Positions 18,761-27,909 of a stretch of 64,000 nt of DNA are shown here, piece after piece. The stretch is taken from contig JBMOMX010000012.1 of assembly GCA_049323435.1 (NCBI GenBank), positions 62,001 through 126,000 of the forward strand, written 5' to 3'. This DNA is from UBA11222 sp049323435. GTDB lineage: Bacteria > Pseudomonadota > Alphaproteobacteria > UBA11222. The notes below the pieces were generated by a model. The model saw only the letters and a program-made list of their open reading frames with translations, did no database searches and was not told the DNA's origin. The translations under genes and the position numbers were made by a program. Every line of letters starts with the position of its first letter. Position 1 is the first letter of the stretch.

Positions 18761-19000
18761 CTAGCTGATAATATAGGGCAGCAGTGCTAATTCCCGCGCC
18801 CGCTTGATGGCGGTCGCCAGTTCGCGCTGTTTCTTTTTTGAAACGGCGGTAATCCGGCTGGGCACGATCTTGCCGCGCTCGGACAGATAACGCTGCAACA
18901 GCTTGATGTCCTTGTAATCAATTACCGGCGCATTATCGCCGGAAAAAGGGCAGGTTTTACGGCGGCGGAAAAAAGGCCTGCGGGCTGCATCTTCGCTCAT
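18761..19000 (-). CDS. rpsR: 30S ribosomal protein S18
   Basis: A 79-residue S18 with the signature FFRRRKTCPFSGDN, YKDIKLLQRYLSERGKIVPSRIT and the C-terminal RARELALLPYI. Its length is normal. The start overlaps the rpsF stop by four bases, so translation is coupled to S6, its binding partner on the 16S rRNA central domain. Confidence 0.98.
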   Translation of the reverse strand: MSEDAARRPFFRRRKTCPFSGDNAPVIDYKDIKLLQRYLSERGKIVPSRITAVSKKKQRELATAIKRARELALLPYIIS

Positions 19001-19518
19001 TCGGCATCTCCCCCTATATCGCTCAGGCGCACGGTGCCATGATCCATACCGTCATCTTCAAACAGGCGGCGTGTGCCGCCTTCTGTACTGCGCTCGCGGC
19101 GTCCACCGCCGCTTTCTCCAAATCCGCCGCGTTCGCGCCGGCCGCCGGGGCCACCCGGGCCACCGCCAAATCCGCCGGGACGCGGGCTGCGATCTTCGCG
19201 CGAACTCATCATTGCCGACGGTTTTTCATCCATGGATTCCGTGCGCAGGGTCATGAAGCGCAGAATGTCTTCATGGATACCCATCTGGCGTTCCATTTCC
19301 TTCACCGCGGCGGGGGCCGCATCGATATTCATCAGCACATAATGCCCTTTCCGGTTCTTGCGAATCCGGTATGCCATGTTGCGCAGTCCCCAATATTCGG
19401 TCTTACCGACCTGACCGCCGCCTTCGGTAATGACGCCCTTGAACGTCTCTACCAAAGCATCGACTTGTTGGGGCGACACATCCTGACGGGCGATAAAGAC
19501 ATGTTCATATGTCGTCAT
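18997..19518 (-). CDS. rpsF: 30S ribosomal protein S6, extended
   Basis: A 173-residue S6. The core of about 100 residues (MTTYEHVFIARQDVSPQQV, RKNRKGHYVLMNIDA, HEDILRFMTLR) is normal. It carries a C-terminal tail of about 65 residues rich in Gly and Arg, with repeated GG, RRER and GGFG units, ending in an acidic stretch. Long tails on S6 are common in alphaproteobacteria, though this RGG-like composition is notable. It is the first gene of the unit. Confidence 0.97.
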   Translation of the reverse strand: MTTYEHVFIARQDVSPQQVDALVETFKGVITEGGGQVGKTEYWGLRNMAYRIRKNRKGHYVLMNIDAAPAAVKEMERQMGIHEDILRFMTLRTESMDEKPSAMMSSREDRSPRPGGFGGGPGGPGGRRERGGFGESGGGRRERSTEGGTRRLFEDDGMDHGTVRLSDIGGDAE

Positions 19519-19633
19519 TTTATCCCTCTTGTCTCAAGACCATTCACCATCCGCCCCGCTTCAGGAGGGGGCATATCCTTCTTGTAATCATGCCGCAGTC
19601 TATACCATGTGGAACTGGAGATCATGCGGCACT

Positions 19634-19666
19634 AACAAAACAGCCCGGACCGGCAGTCCAGGCTGT
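19634..19666 (-). terminator. Terminator after the carboxylesterase gene
   Basis: On the minus strand ACAGCC pairs with GGCTGT and an inner GGAC/GTCC continues the stem, giving about 11 pairs, followed by TTTTGTTA. It lies some 40 bases past the esterase stop and upstream of rpsF. Confidence 0.6.
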
Positions 19667-19707
19667 GAGGCGTGCACTATACGCATTAACCGGCGCAAAG
19701 CAAGTTA

Positions 19708-21237
19708 CTAAATCGCCCCGATCAGGGCGTCGGGGATGGCGTCCCAGGCCTGGCGTATGGCGGGGGCAGGGTTGGAGATCAGCCTGCTTTGCGCCCCGAA
19801 CAGCATGGTTGTGCGCTGACCCAGATCATAGCTGGCCCAGCCGGGCTTGCCGGAACGGGCAAAGGCGATCCAGGCGTCCATCATGGTGGTGGCCAGACTA
19901 TCGGCCTGTGGCCCGGAACCGGAGAATTTTTCCGCGCCTTTCAGATTGTAGGTGCCGAACACATAGCCCAGTTCCAGCGCATGGCAGGCCCCGAACAGGC
20001 CGCCCGCCAGCGGTGATTTCCAGTCGAACAGATAGGCATAGCCGGTGCCGCCATTTTTGGTGTGCGCCTCCAGCAACCGGGTGGCGGGGGCGGTGAAAAT
20101 GCGGTCGGTCTGCACCGCCATGAACTGATTGGGGGGCGTCGGTTCTTCGCCGCGCGCCCGTAACATTGCGGGATAGGGGGCCAGCAGCTTCTTGAAGTCC
20201 ATCCCCGGCAGCGTAAGATTAAGGCGCTTCAGCATGCTTTCTTCGTTCAGGCCGGTAATGGCCTTTTCCATGGCCCCGAACAGTTTCCATTCCTCGGTTG
20301 TGCAGCCGGTCATGATCGGGATATGCCGGGTCGCGCCGCCGCGCACGGTGTGGATCGGGAAATCCGGCAGCACCTCGCCATCTACGGCAGGGCGAAACGG
20401 CATGCCCCCCACTTCCGCCACCGTGTGCCCCGGCACCTTGTTCAGCGCCAGATGCGCCTGGGCGCGCAGCAAGGTCTTGCCGTCGGCCTTGCGCAGATCA
20501 TCGGCGGATTTCAGCTCGGTTGCCGCCATCACGGCTTCGGCCACGCGCACTGCCTGGGCTTTGCTGGCAGCGGTGTGACAGGCCCCGCTTTGCGGGATGG
20601 CTTTGTGGAACAGCCCCTTTGCGGCGGGCAGGGCCAACAGCGCGCCAACACTCATGCCGCCAGCGGATTCGCCAAAAATGGTGACATTGGCCGGGTCGCC
20701 GCCAAATGCCGCGATATTGTCTTTCACCCAGGCCAGAGCCGCCGTCTGATCCAGCAGCCCTTCATTACCTGTGGCGGGGATGGCCCCTTTGGTGATTTCC
20801 TTCAGATTGAGAAAGCCCAGCGATCCCAGCCGGTAATTGACCGTGACCACCACCACATCGCCGCGACGCGCCAGCCGGTCGCTGATATAGATTGGTTCGC
20901 TACCGGAACCAATTACGAAGGCGCCGCCATGCAGCCACACCATTACCGGGCGCTTCTTGCCATCCGCGCCGGGTGTCCAGACATTGAGGTAAAGACAATC
21001 CTCGCTGGCGGGCCAGGGGCTGCCGCCAAACAGCCCATCCATCATGGAGGCGTTCTGGAGCGCTGTATCGCTGAATTTCTCGGCTTTGCGGACGCCGGCC
21101 CAGGGCTGGACAGGCTGTGGCGGCAACCAGCGCAGATCACCCACCGGCGGCGCGGCATAGGGAATGGCTTTGAACAAGGTCACGCCATCCTGTGTTTCGC
21201 CCTCAATTTTGCCGCTGCGTGTTTCAACTATAGCCAT
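19708..21237 (-). CDS. Type B carboxylesterase/lipase family protein
   Basis: A 509-residue alpha/beta hydrolase of the COesterase family: EDCLYLNVWTPGA, the oxyanion stretch WLHGGAFVIGSG, and the nucleophile Ser191 in GESAGG. It has no signal peptide, so it is probably cytoplasmic. The ATG giving MAIVETRSGKIEG has GGAGGG upstream; a longer open frame upstream starts with no such site. The substrate is unknown; the family hydrolyses small esters. Divergent from fabD. Confidence 0.92.
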   Translation of the reverse strand: MAIVETRSGKIEGETQDGVTLFKAIPYAAPPVGDLRWLPPQPVQPWAGVRKAEKFSDTALQNASMMDGLFGGSPWPASEDCLYLNVWTPGADGKKRPVMVWLHGGAFVIGSGSEPIYISDRLARRGDVVVVTVNYRLGSLGFLNLKEITKGAIPATGNEGLLDQTAALAWVKDNIAAFGGDPANVTIFGESAGGMSVGALLALPAAKGLFHKAIPQSGACHTAASKAQAVRVAEAVMAATELKSADDLRKADGKTLLRAQAHLALNKVPGHTVAEVGGMPFRPAVDGEVLPDFPIHTVRGGATRHIPIMTGCTTEEWKLFGAMEKAITGLNEESMLKRLNLTLPGMDFKKLLAPYPAMLRARGEEPTPPNQFMAVQTDRIFTAPATRLLEAHTKNGGTGYAYLFDWKSPLAGGLFGACHALELGYVFGTYNLKGAEKFSGSGPQADSLATTMMDAWIAFARSGKPGWASYDLGQRTTMLFGAQSRLISNPAPAIRQAWDAIPDALIGAI

Positions 21238-21356
21238 CGCTCCGCCCTCCGTTGAGAATGATTTTCTTATCAGGGATGCTAACCGTATTTCGTGGCGCTT
21301 GAACAGGGCGAAGTGCGCCGCTATCACTGGGTAAAATTATTACAGAGGAGAAGCCC

Positions 21357-22298
21357 GTGGCGCGCGCATTCACATTTCCCGGACAGGGTAGTCAAATTGT
21401 TAGTATGGGAAAGGACTTGGCTGAAACTTATAAACCAGCGCGTGAACTATTCGAGGAGGTGGACGAGGCCCTGCAACAGAATCTGTCCCGCCTGATGTGG
21501 GGCGGCCCGCCTGACGAACTACAGCTGACTGAAAATGCGCAACCGGCCCTGATGGCGGTCAGCATGGCGATCATGAGGGTGCTGGAGAAAGAAGCGGGCT
21601 TTAATCTGGCCAGCAAGGTGAAATGGGTGGCGGGGCATTCGCTGGGCGAATATTCCGCGCTGGCGGCAGCCAAGAGCATGAGCGTCGCCGATACTGCGCG
21701 CCTGCTGAAACTGCGCGGCCAGTCCATGCAAAAGGCTGTGCCGGTGGGTGTGGGGGCCATGGCGGCGCTTCTGGGGGCTGAACTGGATCAGGCCAAGGCC
21801 GCTGCCGCAGAGGGCGCAAAGACCGGCATCTGTCAGGTCGCCAATGATAATGCGCCGGGGCAGGTGGTGATTAGCGGCGCAAGGGACGCAGTCGAGGCGG
21901 CGATCGCTTTTGCCAAAACCCTGGGCGTAAAACGCGGCATGCTGCTGCCCGTAAGCGCGCCTTTCCATTGTGCACTGATGCAGCCTGCCGCCGACGCCAT
22001 GGCAGAGGCGCTGGCCAATACCGCCATGATTGATCCCGCAGTGGGGCTGATCGCCAATGTCACTGCCGGACCGGTGGATGACGCGGAAGAAATCCGCCGC
22101 CTGCTGGTGTCGCAGGTAACCGGACTGGTGCGCTGGCGTGAGAGCATCGAATATATGGCGGCCAATGGCATTGATACGATTGTCGAGATCGGAGCCGGCA
22201 AGGTGCTGAGCGGCATGGCCAAGCGGATCAATCCGGACCTCACTTTGTACGGCATATCATCACCGCAAGAGCTTGATTCATTTGTTAAAACACTCTGA
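21357..22298 (+). CDS. fabD: Malonyl-CoA:ACP transacylase
   Basis: A 313-residue FabD loading malonate onto acyl carrier protein for fatty acid synthesis. GQGSQIVSMGKDL at the N-terminus, nucleophile Ser95 in GHSLGEYSAL, and the later catalytic His in the stretch SAPFHCALM. GTG start with AGAGGAG seven bases upstream. No fabG, acpP or fabF follows; instead about 500 bases of palindromic repeats separate it from hemB. Confidence 0.96.
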   Translation: MARAFTFPGQGSQIVSMGKDLAETYKPARELFEEVDEALQQNLSRLMWGGPPDELQLTENAQPALMAVSMAIMRVLEKEAGFNLASKVKWVAGHSLGEYSALAAAKSMSVADTARLLKLRGQSMQKAVPVGVGAMAALLGAELDQAKAAAAEGAKTGICQVANDNAPGQVVISGARDAVEAAIAFAKTLGVKRGMLLPVSAPFHCALMQPAADAMAEALANTAMIDPAVGLIANVTAGPVDDAEEIRRLLVSQVTGLVRWRESIEYMAANGIDTIVEIGAGKVLSGMAKRINPDLTLYGISSPQELDSFVKTL

Positions 22299-22410
22299 TC
22301 CTGTACCGTGAGAATTCAAACAGGGGGATAGTGACCGTCAATTGCACGGCGCCGGAAATCTGAATGCTAGATCGGTATGATTTTAAGTTTGACCATGCAA
22401 CACACTCTAA

Positions 22411-22722
22411 CCTGTCACCCCGGATTTATTCCGGGGTCCAGGGCTGTAGAAGTCAGATAATTCGCTGACAAGATTGTGGCGTTAATGGACTTAAAAAACG
22501 CTGTCACCCCGCACTTGTTGCGGGGTCCAGGGTTACAAACTCAGGCCTTCATTTGAGACTCCTGGACCCCGGAATAAATCCGGAGTGACACTCTTTTTTT
22601 AGTCTTCAAACCTTCACTTAACCCAGGTTTCTTGTCAGCGAATTATCTGACTTCTACACAGGGCCACATAGAAAAGCCTGAGTTTGGTACCCTCGACCCC
22701 GCAACAAGTGCGGGGTGACACT
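22411..22722. repeat. Compound palindromic repeat array
   Basis: Four copies of a GTCACCCCG...CGGGGTCCAGG palindrome: A at 22411-22443, B at 22501-22545, A' (inverted A) at 22561-22590 and B' (inverted B) at 22676-22722. Each is itself a stem-loop with a 7-bp stem (imperfect by one pair in A'). A unique 29-base sequence at 22445-22473 recurs exactly inverted at 22630-22658. The order is therefore A-x-B-A'-x'-B'. Palindromes of this type are spread between genes in many alphaproteobacteria. The region from 22299 to 22795 holds no gene I can support. Confidence 0.85.
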
Positions 22723-22795
22723 GTGGATGGGCTGATTCAAGCTAATGTCATACCGCTCTATTTTCCCTCTTAGGGAGTGATCGCGTGCAAGATAA

Positions 22796-23815
22796 TCACT
22801 TCCGCGCATTCAGCCATTTTGCCGCCTGTGGCGCAAAATAGCTGAGTATGCCGTCGGCGCCGGCGCGCTTGAAGGCCAGAAGGCTTTCGATCATGGCGCG
22901 TTCCTGATCCAGCCAGCCATTCTGTCCGGCGGCCACCAGCATCGCATATTCACCTGACACCTGATAGGCGAAGGTGGGCATTTGAAATTGCTGTTTCACC
23001 CGGTACACTATATCGAGATAGGGCATGCCGGGTTTTACCATCACCATGTCCGCGCCCTCGGCGATATCAAGGGCGACCTCGCGCAGTGCCTCATCGGAAT
23101 TGGCCGGGTCCATCTGATAGGTTTTCTTGTCGCCTTTCAGTGCAGATTGTGAGCCAACCGCCTCGCGGAATGGGCCGTAAAAACTTGAGGCATATTTTGC
23201 GGCATAGGCCATGATCTGCACCTGATCAAAGCCTGCCTTGTCCAGCGCCGAACGGATCGCGCCAATGCGTCCATCCATCATGTCGGATGGGGCAATCACA
23301 TCACAGCCCGATTGCGCCTGCACCAGCGCCTGGGCCGCCAGAATTTCCACGGTCTTGTCATTGGCGATAATATCGCCGTCAAATACGCCGTCATGTCCAT
23401 GATCCGTGTAAGGGTCAAGCGCCACATCACACATCACGCCAAGATTAAAGCCGCGCTGCTTGATCGCGCGCATGGCCCTGTTGACCAGATTTTCCTTGTT
23501 CAGCGCCTCTGTGCCGTTTGGGTCCTTGCGGTCTGGATGGGTGGCGGGAAACAGTGCCAGCACGGGTATGCCCAGTTTTTCCGCTTGCTCGGCAGTTGCG
23601 GGAACCAGGTCAACGGATATGCGTTCGACACCGGGCATGGCCGCAATGGCTTCGCGCCGGTTTATTCCCTCACAGATAAAAACCGGCCAGATAAGATCAT
23701 TGGCGCTCAGGGTGGTTTCTGCCACCAGGCGGCGCACCCAATCGGAGCTGCGGTTGCGCCGCATGCGCGTGGCGGGAAAAGCGGCAGAATATTTTTCCAT
23801 CTGGATAAGGCCCAT
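22796..23815 (-). CDS. hemB: Delta-aminolevulinic acid dehydratase (porphobilinogen synthase)
   Basis: A 339-residue HemB joining two ALA molecules to porphobilinogen. Schiff-base lysines lie in MAYAAKYASSFYGPFREA and in MVMVKPGMPYLDI. The metal segment reads DVALDPYTDHGHDG, with Asp in place of the zinc Cys residues, so this is the magnesium-type enzyme. An ATG five codons further in is an alternative start; neither has a strong ribosome site. hemA, the previous pathway step, is 12 kb away. Confidence 0.97.
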   Translation of the reverse strand: MGLIQMEKYSAAFPATRMRRNRSSDWVRRLVAETTLSANDLIWPVFICEGINRREAIAAMPGVERISVDLVPATAEQAEKLGIPVLALFPATHPDRKDPNGTEALNKENLVNRAMRAIKQRGFNLGVMCDVALDPYTDHGHDGVFDGDIIANDKTVEILAAQALVQAQSGCDVIAPSDMMDGRIGAIRSALDKAGFDQVQIMAYAAKYASSFYGPFREAVGSQSALKGDKKTYQMDPANSDEALREVALDIAEGADMVMVKPGMPYLDIVYRVKQQFQMPTFAYQVSGEYAMLVAAGQNGWLDQERAMIESLLAFKRAGADGILSYFAPQAAKWLNARK

Positions 23816-23882
23816 TCAGAGATTCAACGGGCTATTTATACCGGATATGTATCGCAAACACCTTTTATATCCATTCAGAAGC

Positions 23883-26447
23883 TCAGGATGCGGTTGAGAC
23901 CAGATTTTCCTGATTCTCGATGACGCGTGAAGCAGGGATGGTGATGGTGACCCGGGTTCCCAAGCCGGGTTCGCTGGTGATTGCGAATGTCCCGTCATGC
24001 TTTTCGATAAATGATTTTGAAAGTGGCAGGCCCAGACCGGTTCCGGGTTCAGCGGCCGCAACCGCCGCGCTGTGCCGGGCCTGGCCGAAGGGTTTCATGA
24101 CAATAGGGATGTCCTCCAGGGTAATACCAATACCTGTATCCGTCACTGTTAAAATCAGATTGCCTTCTGGACTGAGATCGGATTCAACCGTGACACGCCC
24201 GCGCTCAGGGGTGAACTTGATCGCATTTCCTACAATATTGAGTACCACTTGCGTGAATACGCGCCTGTCACACCATAGATCGGGTGAGACGCGCAGATTG
24301 CGCTCCAGAGCGATAAGTTTGAAACCCGCCCGTTCCCGTAAAAAGCGGAATGCGGAATCAATAATGTTTTCCAGCGGGACACGATCTTCCTGCAACTCGA
24401 ATTTTCCGGCCTCGATCTTCGACAGATCAAGAACTTCATTGATAAGCGCCAATAAATGCGTCCCGCTATTATATATGTCATTCGTATATTCGAGATATTG
24501 CGCGGATCCGAGCGGGCCGAATAATTGATCCCGCATGACTTCGGAAAAGCCTATCACCGCATTGAGCGGGGTGCGGATTTCATGGCTCATATGCGCCAGG
24601 AAGTCCGACTTTGCCCGGTCGGCCGCTTCTGCGCGTTCGCGGGCTTCGCGAAGCTCCTGCTCCTGGTGTACCCGTTCGGTGACCAAACGTGACACGCTGG
24701 ATAATTGCGTGAACTCACCCGTGACGGGATCCCTTTCCAAGGCGCTAGATGCTTCCATCCATTCCCAATGACCTGCTTTATGCCTGACGCGAAACTGATA
24801 GGGAGCGGGAACGGCGCCGGTCTTCATATTTCTGGCATTGGCTGCAAAAATGCCTTCAATATCCTCTGGATGCGCAAAATCTGGCAAAGCCCGCCCTACA
24901 AATTCATTTTGCGCATAACCAAGGATACGTTGAATGGATGGCGAAACGTAAAGGCAAACAGATTCCATCGTATAGATGCTGATCAGGTCGTTTGCGTGAT
25001 CGGCCAGAAGCCTGAATTTTTGCTCGCTTTTACGCAGTTCTTCCTCAGCCTGGCGCCGCACGGTAATATCTGAAAAGGTGCCGATAATCGCTTGCTGGCC
25101 CTCGTAAATCATCTGTTCGGCTGTATAAAACACCCACATGCTTGATCCATCAGGCCGCTTCAACTGAAATTCGACATTCTGATAATCTTCCTCAGAAAGA
25201 TGCCTGTGCTGCGATATTTTGCCACCAAGCCTTTCTCTTTCCGCCGGATCGGCAAAAAAATCAACCCCACGCACGCCCGGCATTTCAGACAGGCTATTAA
25301 CTCCCGCCAGATTTAGCCCGGCACGATTCATATAGAGAATAATGCCATCTTCCAGTCTGCTGACGACGATCGGGACAGGCACGCTGTCCAGCAGATCACG
25401 CAGCCGGGCGTTTTGTTGTTCGGAGGCCAGCCGTAATTTTTCTTCGCTCTCGGATTGCGCCCGCTCGGCTTCGCGCCGTGCCGTGATGTCGTTGAAAGAC
25501 CCAATGATCGCTGTTTCGCCCTGATAAAGCATTATTGTGGCCGAATAAAACGCCCAGAAAGTAGAACCATCAGAACGTTTGAGTTGCAATTCTAAGTCGT
25601 GCACACCGCCTTTATCCGCAATTTCCTTGACTAGCAGGGTGCGCTGTTCAGGGTTTACAATAAAACTGGTGGATAACATGCCATCTTTTCCCTGCCCTGG
25701 TGAAAGGCCAAAGAGAGTGGCCGCGGTGCTGTTGAAATATAGCAATTTTCCATCTGACAGCCTGCTGACGATAATTGGTACGGGTATGGAATCGAGCAGC
25801 TCGCTCTGGTGCGCATAGGCCTGTGAGAGCATTTCCTTATTGCGGGATTCGACCTGCGCCATTTCTTCAAGTGAATTTGACGCTTCAACCGAACTGCGGT
25901 AGGCGCCGGATACATGGCGCGCATGTTTCAAAATTCCTAAAAAGAAAAACAGCAGGATTGAGCCGGTCACAATGTCACCGGCTGTTCCTTTTAAGACCAC
26001 TGCCGCAAAAATGGGAATGCTTGAAGGCAGGAAAAAAGCATAGACGCATTTAAGCGATGGGATATTGGCCGTGCTCCAGGCGCCAATCAGCAGGGTGGCG
26101 ATCAGTAATAAATACAGAGCATCCTCTTGCGGCAGCGCAATGTAGAGCAGGCCGGTAGTCGCACCCCAGAGGGTGGCTGCAATCAGGTTTCCCGTAACCA
26201 GCCAATTTTCCCAATAGTCCGGACGTGTATCCCTGTCCGGATCGCGCCAGTAAAGATAGGTAATCAAACTCAACACATGTGACGCTGCTAGATAAACGGC
26301 GCCAATTGCGGCAAGCTGCCATGACTCAAAATGCGGCGATAAAACAAATATAATCAGCATAGATACAGCGGACGCCGTCCAATAACGCCGCTCGGTGGTG
26401 ATCAGGCGGTTATTGGCAATTTTAATTTTTGTATCGCTGTCTAACAT
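23883..26447 (-). CDS. Membrane-bound triple-PAS sensor histidine kinase
   Basis: An 854-residue kinase. About six membrane helices fill residues 20-175; three PAS/PAC units start near 212, 350 and 480 (the first two share SVPVPI/SIPVPI-V-SRL-DG); HisKA has phospho-acceptor His622 in AHMSHEIRTPLNAVIGFSEVM; HATPase_c has DTGIGI and GTGLGLPLS. There is no receiver domain and no adjacent response regulator gene, so it is an orphan kinase. PAS1 and PAS2 are similar enough to suggest an internal duplication. The ligand is unknown. Confidence 0.93.
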   Translation of the reverse strand: MLDSDTKIKIANNRLITTERRYWTASAVSMLIIFVLSPHFESWQLAAIGAVYLAASHVLSLITYLYWRDPDRDTRPDYWENWLVTGNLIAATLWGATTGLLYIALPQEDALYLLLIATLLIGAWSTANIPSLKCVYAFFLPSSIPIFAAVVLKGTAGDIVTGSILLFFFLGILKHARHVSGAYRSSVEASNSLEEMAQVESRNKEMLSQAYAHQSELLDSIPVPIIVSRLSDGKLLYFNSTAATLFGLSPGQGKDGMLSTSFIVNPEQRTLLVKEIADKGGVHDLELQLKRSDGSTFWAFYSATIMLYQGETAIIGSFNDITARREAERAQSESEEKLRLASEQQNARLRDLLDSVPVPIVVSRLEDGIILYMNRAGLNLAGVNSLSEMPGVRGVDFFADPAERERLGGKISQHRHLSEEDYQNVEFQLKRPDGSSMWVFYTAEQMIYEGQQAIIGTFSDITVRRQAEEELRKSEQKFRLLADHANDLISIYTMESVCLYVSPSIQRILGYAQNEFVGRALPDFAHPEDIEGIFAANARNMKTGAVPAPYQFRVRHKAGHWEWMEASSALERDPVTGEFTQLSSVSRLVTERVHQEQELREARERAEAADRAKSDFLAHMSHEIRTPLNAVIGFSEVMRDQLFGPLGSAQYLEYTNDIYNSGTHLLALINEVLDLSKIEAGKFELQEDRVPLENIIDSAFRFLRERAGFKLIALERNLRVSPDLWCDRRVFTQVVLNIVGNAIKFTPERGRVTVESDLSPEGNLILTVTDTGIGITLEDIPIVMKPFGQARHSAAVAAAEPGTGLGLPLSKSFIEKHDGTFAITSEPGLGTRVTITIPASRVIENQENLVSTAS

Positions 26448-26765
26448 GGGTATGATCGTTGTTGTCCCTGCCGCCCTATTCTCCAGCCCCCTGCCGTTAT
26501 GAGCGGGGCCCAGTATGGGGGGTAATTGTTTAAGAATTTGTTAGTATTTATGGGTGGGGCTGTATTGATTGCCTGATCGCATCACGTCCAGGCCCAATGG
26601 CGCAAAAGAGACGTAACGCCGCCTGCGGCTTTTTCAGGGGCTTTCGCGAAAGCCTCATTTGCCTTTATAAACTGTGGGTACAGAGCGGGATTTGACTCAA
26701 CACAAAGCGGTATCGTCAAACTCCGCTCACCTGCCGGTATTATTGGCTATTAGTCTGGAAAAGAC
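26448..26765. other. Divergent intergenic region with a 16-bp palindrome
   Basis: About 318 bases between the kinase and acyl-CoA dehydrogenase starts. GGCTTTCGCGAAAGCC at 26639-26654 is a perfect palindrome, just after a weak GC hairpin with five T residues (26618-26634). It may be an operator or a short transcript end; no gene is supported here. Confidence 0.4.
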
Positions 26766-27905
26766 ATGCAATTTGAATTGAGTGAAGAACAGGCCGCCTA
26801 TCAGGCGGCGGCCCAAAATTTTGCCGCCGGCAGATTGTCGCCAAATGCGGCGGAGTGGGATCAAACGGGGCATTTTCCCATAGACATTCTGCGTCAGGCG
26901 GCGAGTCTGGGTTTTGCCGGCATTTATGTGCAGGAGGATGTCGGGGGGACTAATCTCGGAAGGCTGGATGCCACTTTGATTTTTGAGGCCCTTTCGGCGG
27001 GGTGCACCTCGACGGCCGCTTTTCTCTCGATCCACAATATGGCGTCCTGGATGATCGATCGCTTCGGAAATCCGGACCAGCGTCAGAAATGGCTGCCGGA
27101 ATTATGTTCGATGGCGTTGATTGCCAGCTATTGCCTGACCGAACCAAATGCGGGTTCTGACGCGGCTTCCTTATCCACCCGCGCCGTCCGCGATGGTGAC
27201 ACATATATCGTGAACGGCGCCAAGGCGTTCATCTCGGGCGGGGGGGTGTCTGATCTCTATGTCTGCATGGTCCGCACTGGGGGCGATGGTCCCGCCGGGA
27301 TATCCTGCCTGCTGATTGAAAAAGGCGCGCCTGGGTTGAGTTTTGGCAAACAGGAAGAAAAAATGGGGTGGCGCAGCCAGCCGACGGCGATGCTGCTGTT
27401 TGATAATTGCCGCGTACCCGTGGCTAACCGGATCGGCGCCGAGGGCGAGGGATTTAAAATCGCCATGCAGGGGCTGGATGGCGGGCGGCTGAACATTGCG
27501 GCTTGCTCGCTGGGTGCGGCCGGGGCCTGTCTGGAACGGGCCAGAGACTATATGAAGGAACGGCGCCAGTTTGGGAAACGCCTTGCGGATTTTCAGGCCC
27601 TGCAATTCAAGCTTGCCGACATGGCCACCGAATTGGAGGCGGCGCGCTTGTTGCTGCGTCAGGCGGCGGTTAAACTGGATACGAAATCGCCCGATGCGAC
27701 CTTGTTTGCCGCAATGGCCAAACGCTTCGTAACCGATGCCGGCTTTAATATCGTCAATGAAGCGCTGCAAATCCACGGGGGATATGGCTATTTACGGGAT
27801 TTTCCGCTGGAGCGGTTTTTGCGCGACGTGCGGGTGCATCAAATTCTGGAAGGCACGAACGAGATCATGCGCGTCATCATCGCGCGGGAACTATTAAAGG
27901 ATTAG
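26766..27905 (+). CDS. Acyl-CoA dehydrogenase, probably isobutyryl-CoA dehydrogenase
   Basis: A 379-residue FAD enzyme of the acyl-CoA dehydrogenase family (YCLTEPNAGSDAASL substrate/FAD motif, DRGRL-like GLDGGRLNIAACSLGAA, catalytic Glu in ILEGTNEIMR, IHGGYGY). The following genes are a 3-hydroxyisobutyryl-CoA hydrolase and a 3-hydroxyisobutyrate dehydrogenase, so the likely reaction is isobutyryl-CoA to methacrylyl-CoA in valine degradation. Five bases separate it from the next gene. Specificity is inferred from context. Confidence 0.9.
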   Translation: MQFELSEEQAAYQAAAQNFAAGRLSPNAAEWDQTGHFPIDILRQAASLGFAGIYVQEDVGGTNLGRLDATLIFEALSAGCTSTAAFLSIHNMASWMIDRFGNPDQRQKWLPELCSMALIASYCLTEPNAGSDAASLSTRAVRDGDTYIVNGAKAFISGGGVSDLYVCMVRTGGDGPAGISCLLIEKGAPGLSFGKQEEKMGWRSQPTAMLLFDNCRVPVANRIGAEGEGFKIAMQGLDGGRLNIAACSLGAAGACLERARDYMKERRQFGKRLADFQALQFKLADMATELEAARLLLRQAAVKLDTKSPDATLFAAMAKRFVTDAGFNIVNEALQIHGGYGYLRDFPLERFLRDVRVHQILEGTNEIMRVIIARELLKD

Positions 27906-27909
27906 CAGC

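Noticed and set aside
26618..26634. Small GC hairpin followed by five T residues, possible end of a small RNA
   Set aside because: The stem is only four to five pairs, and no promoter or upstream gene on that strand was found.
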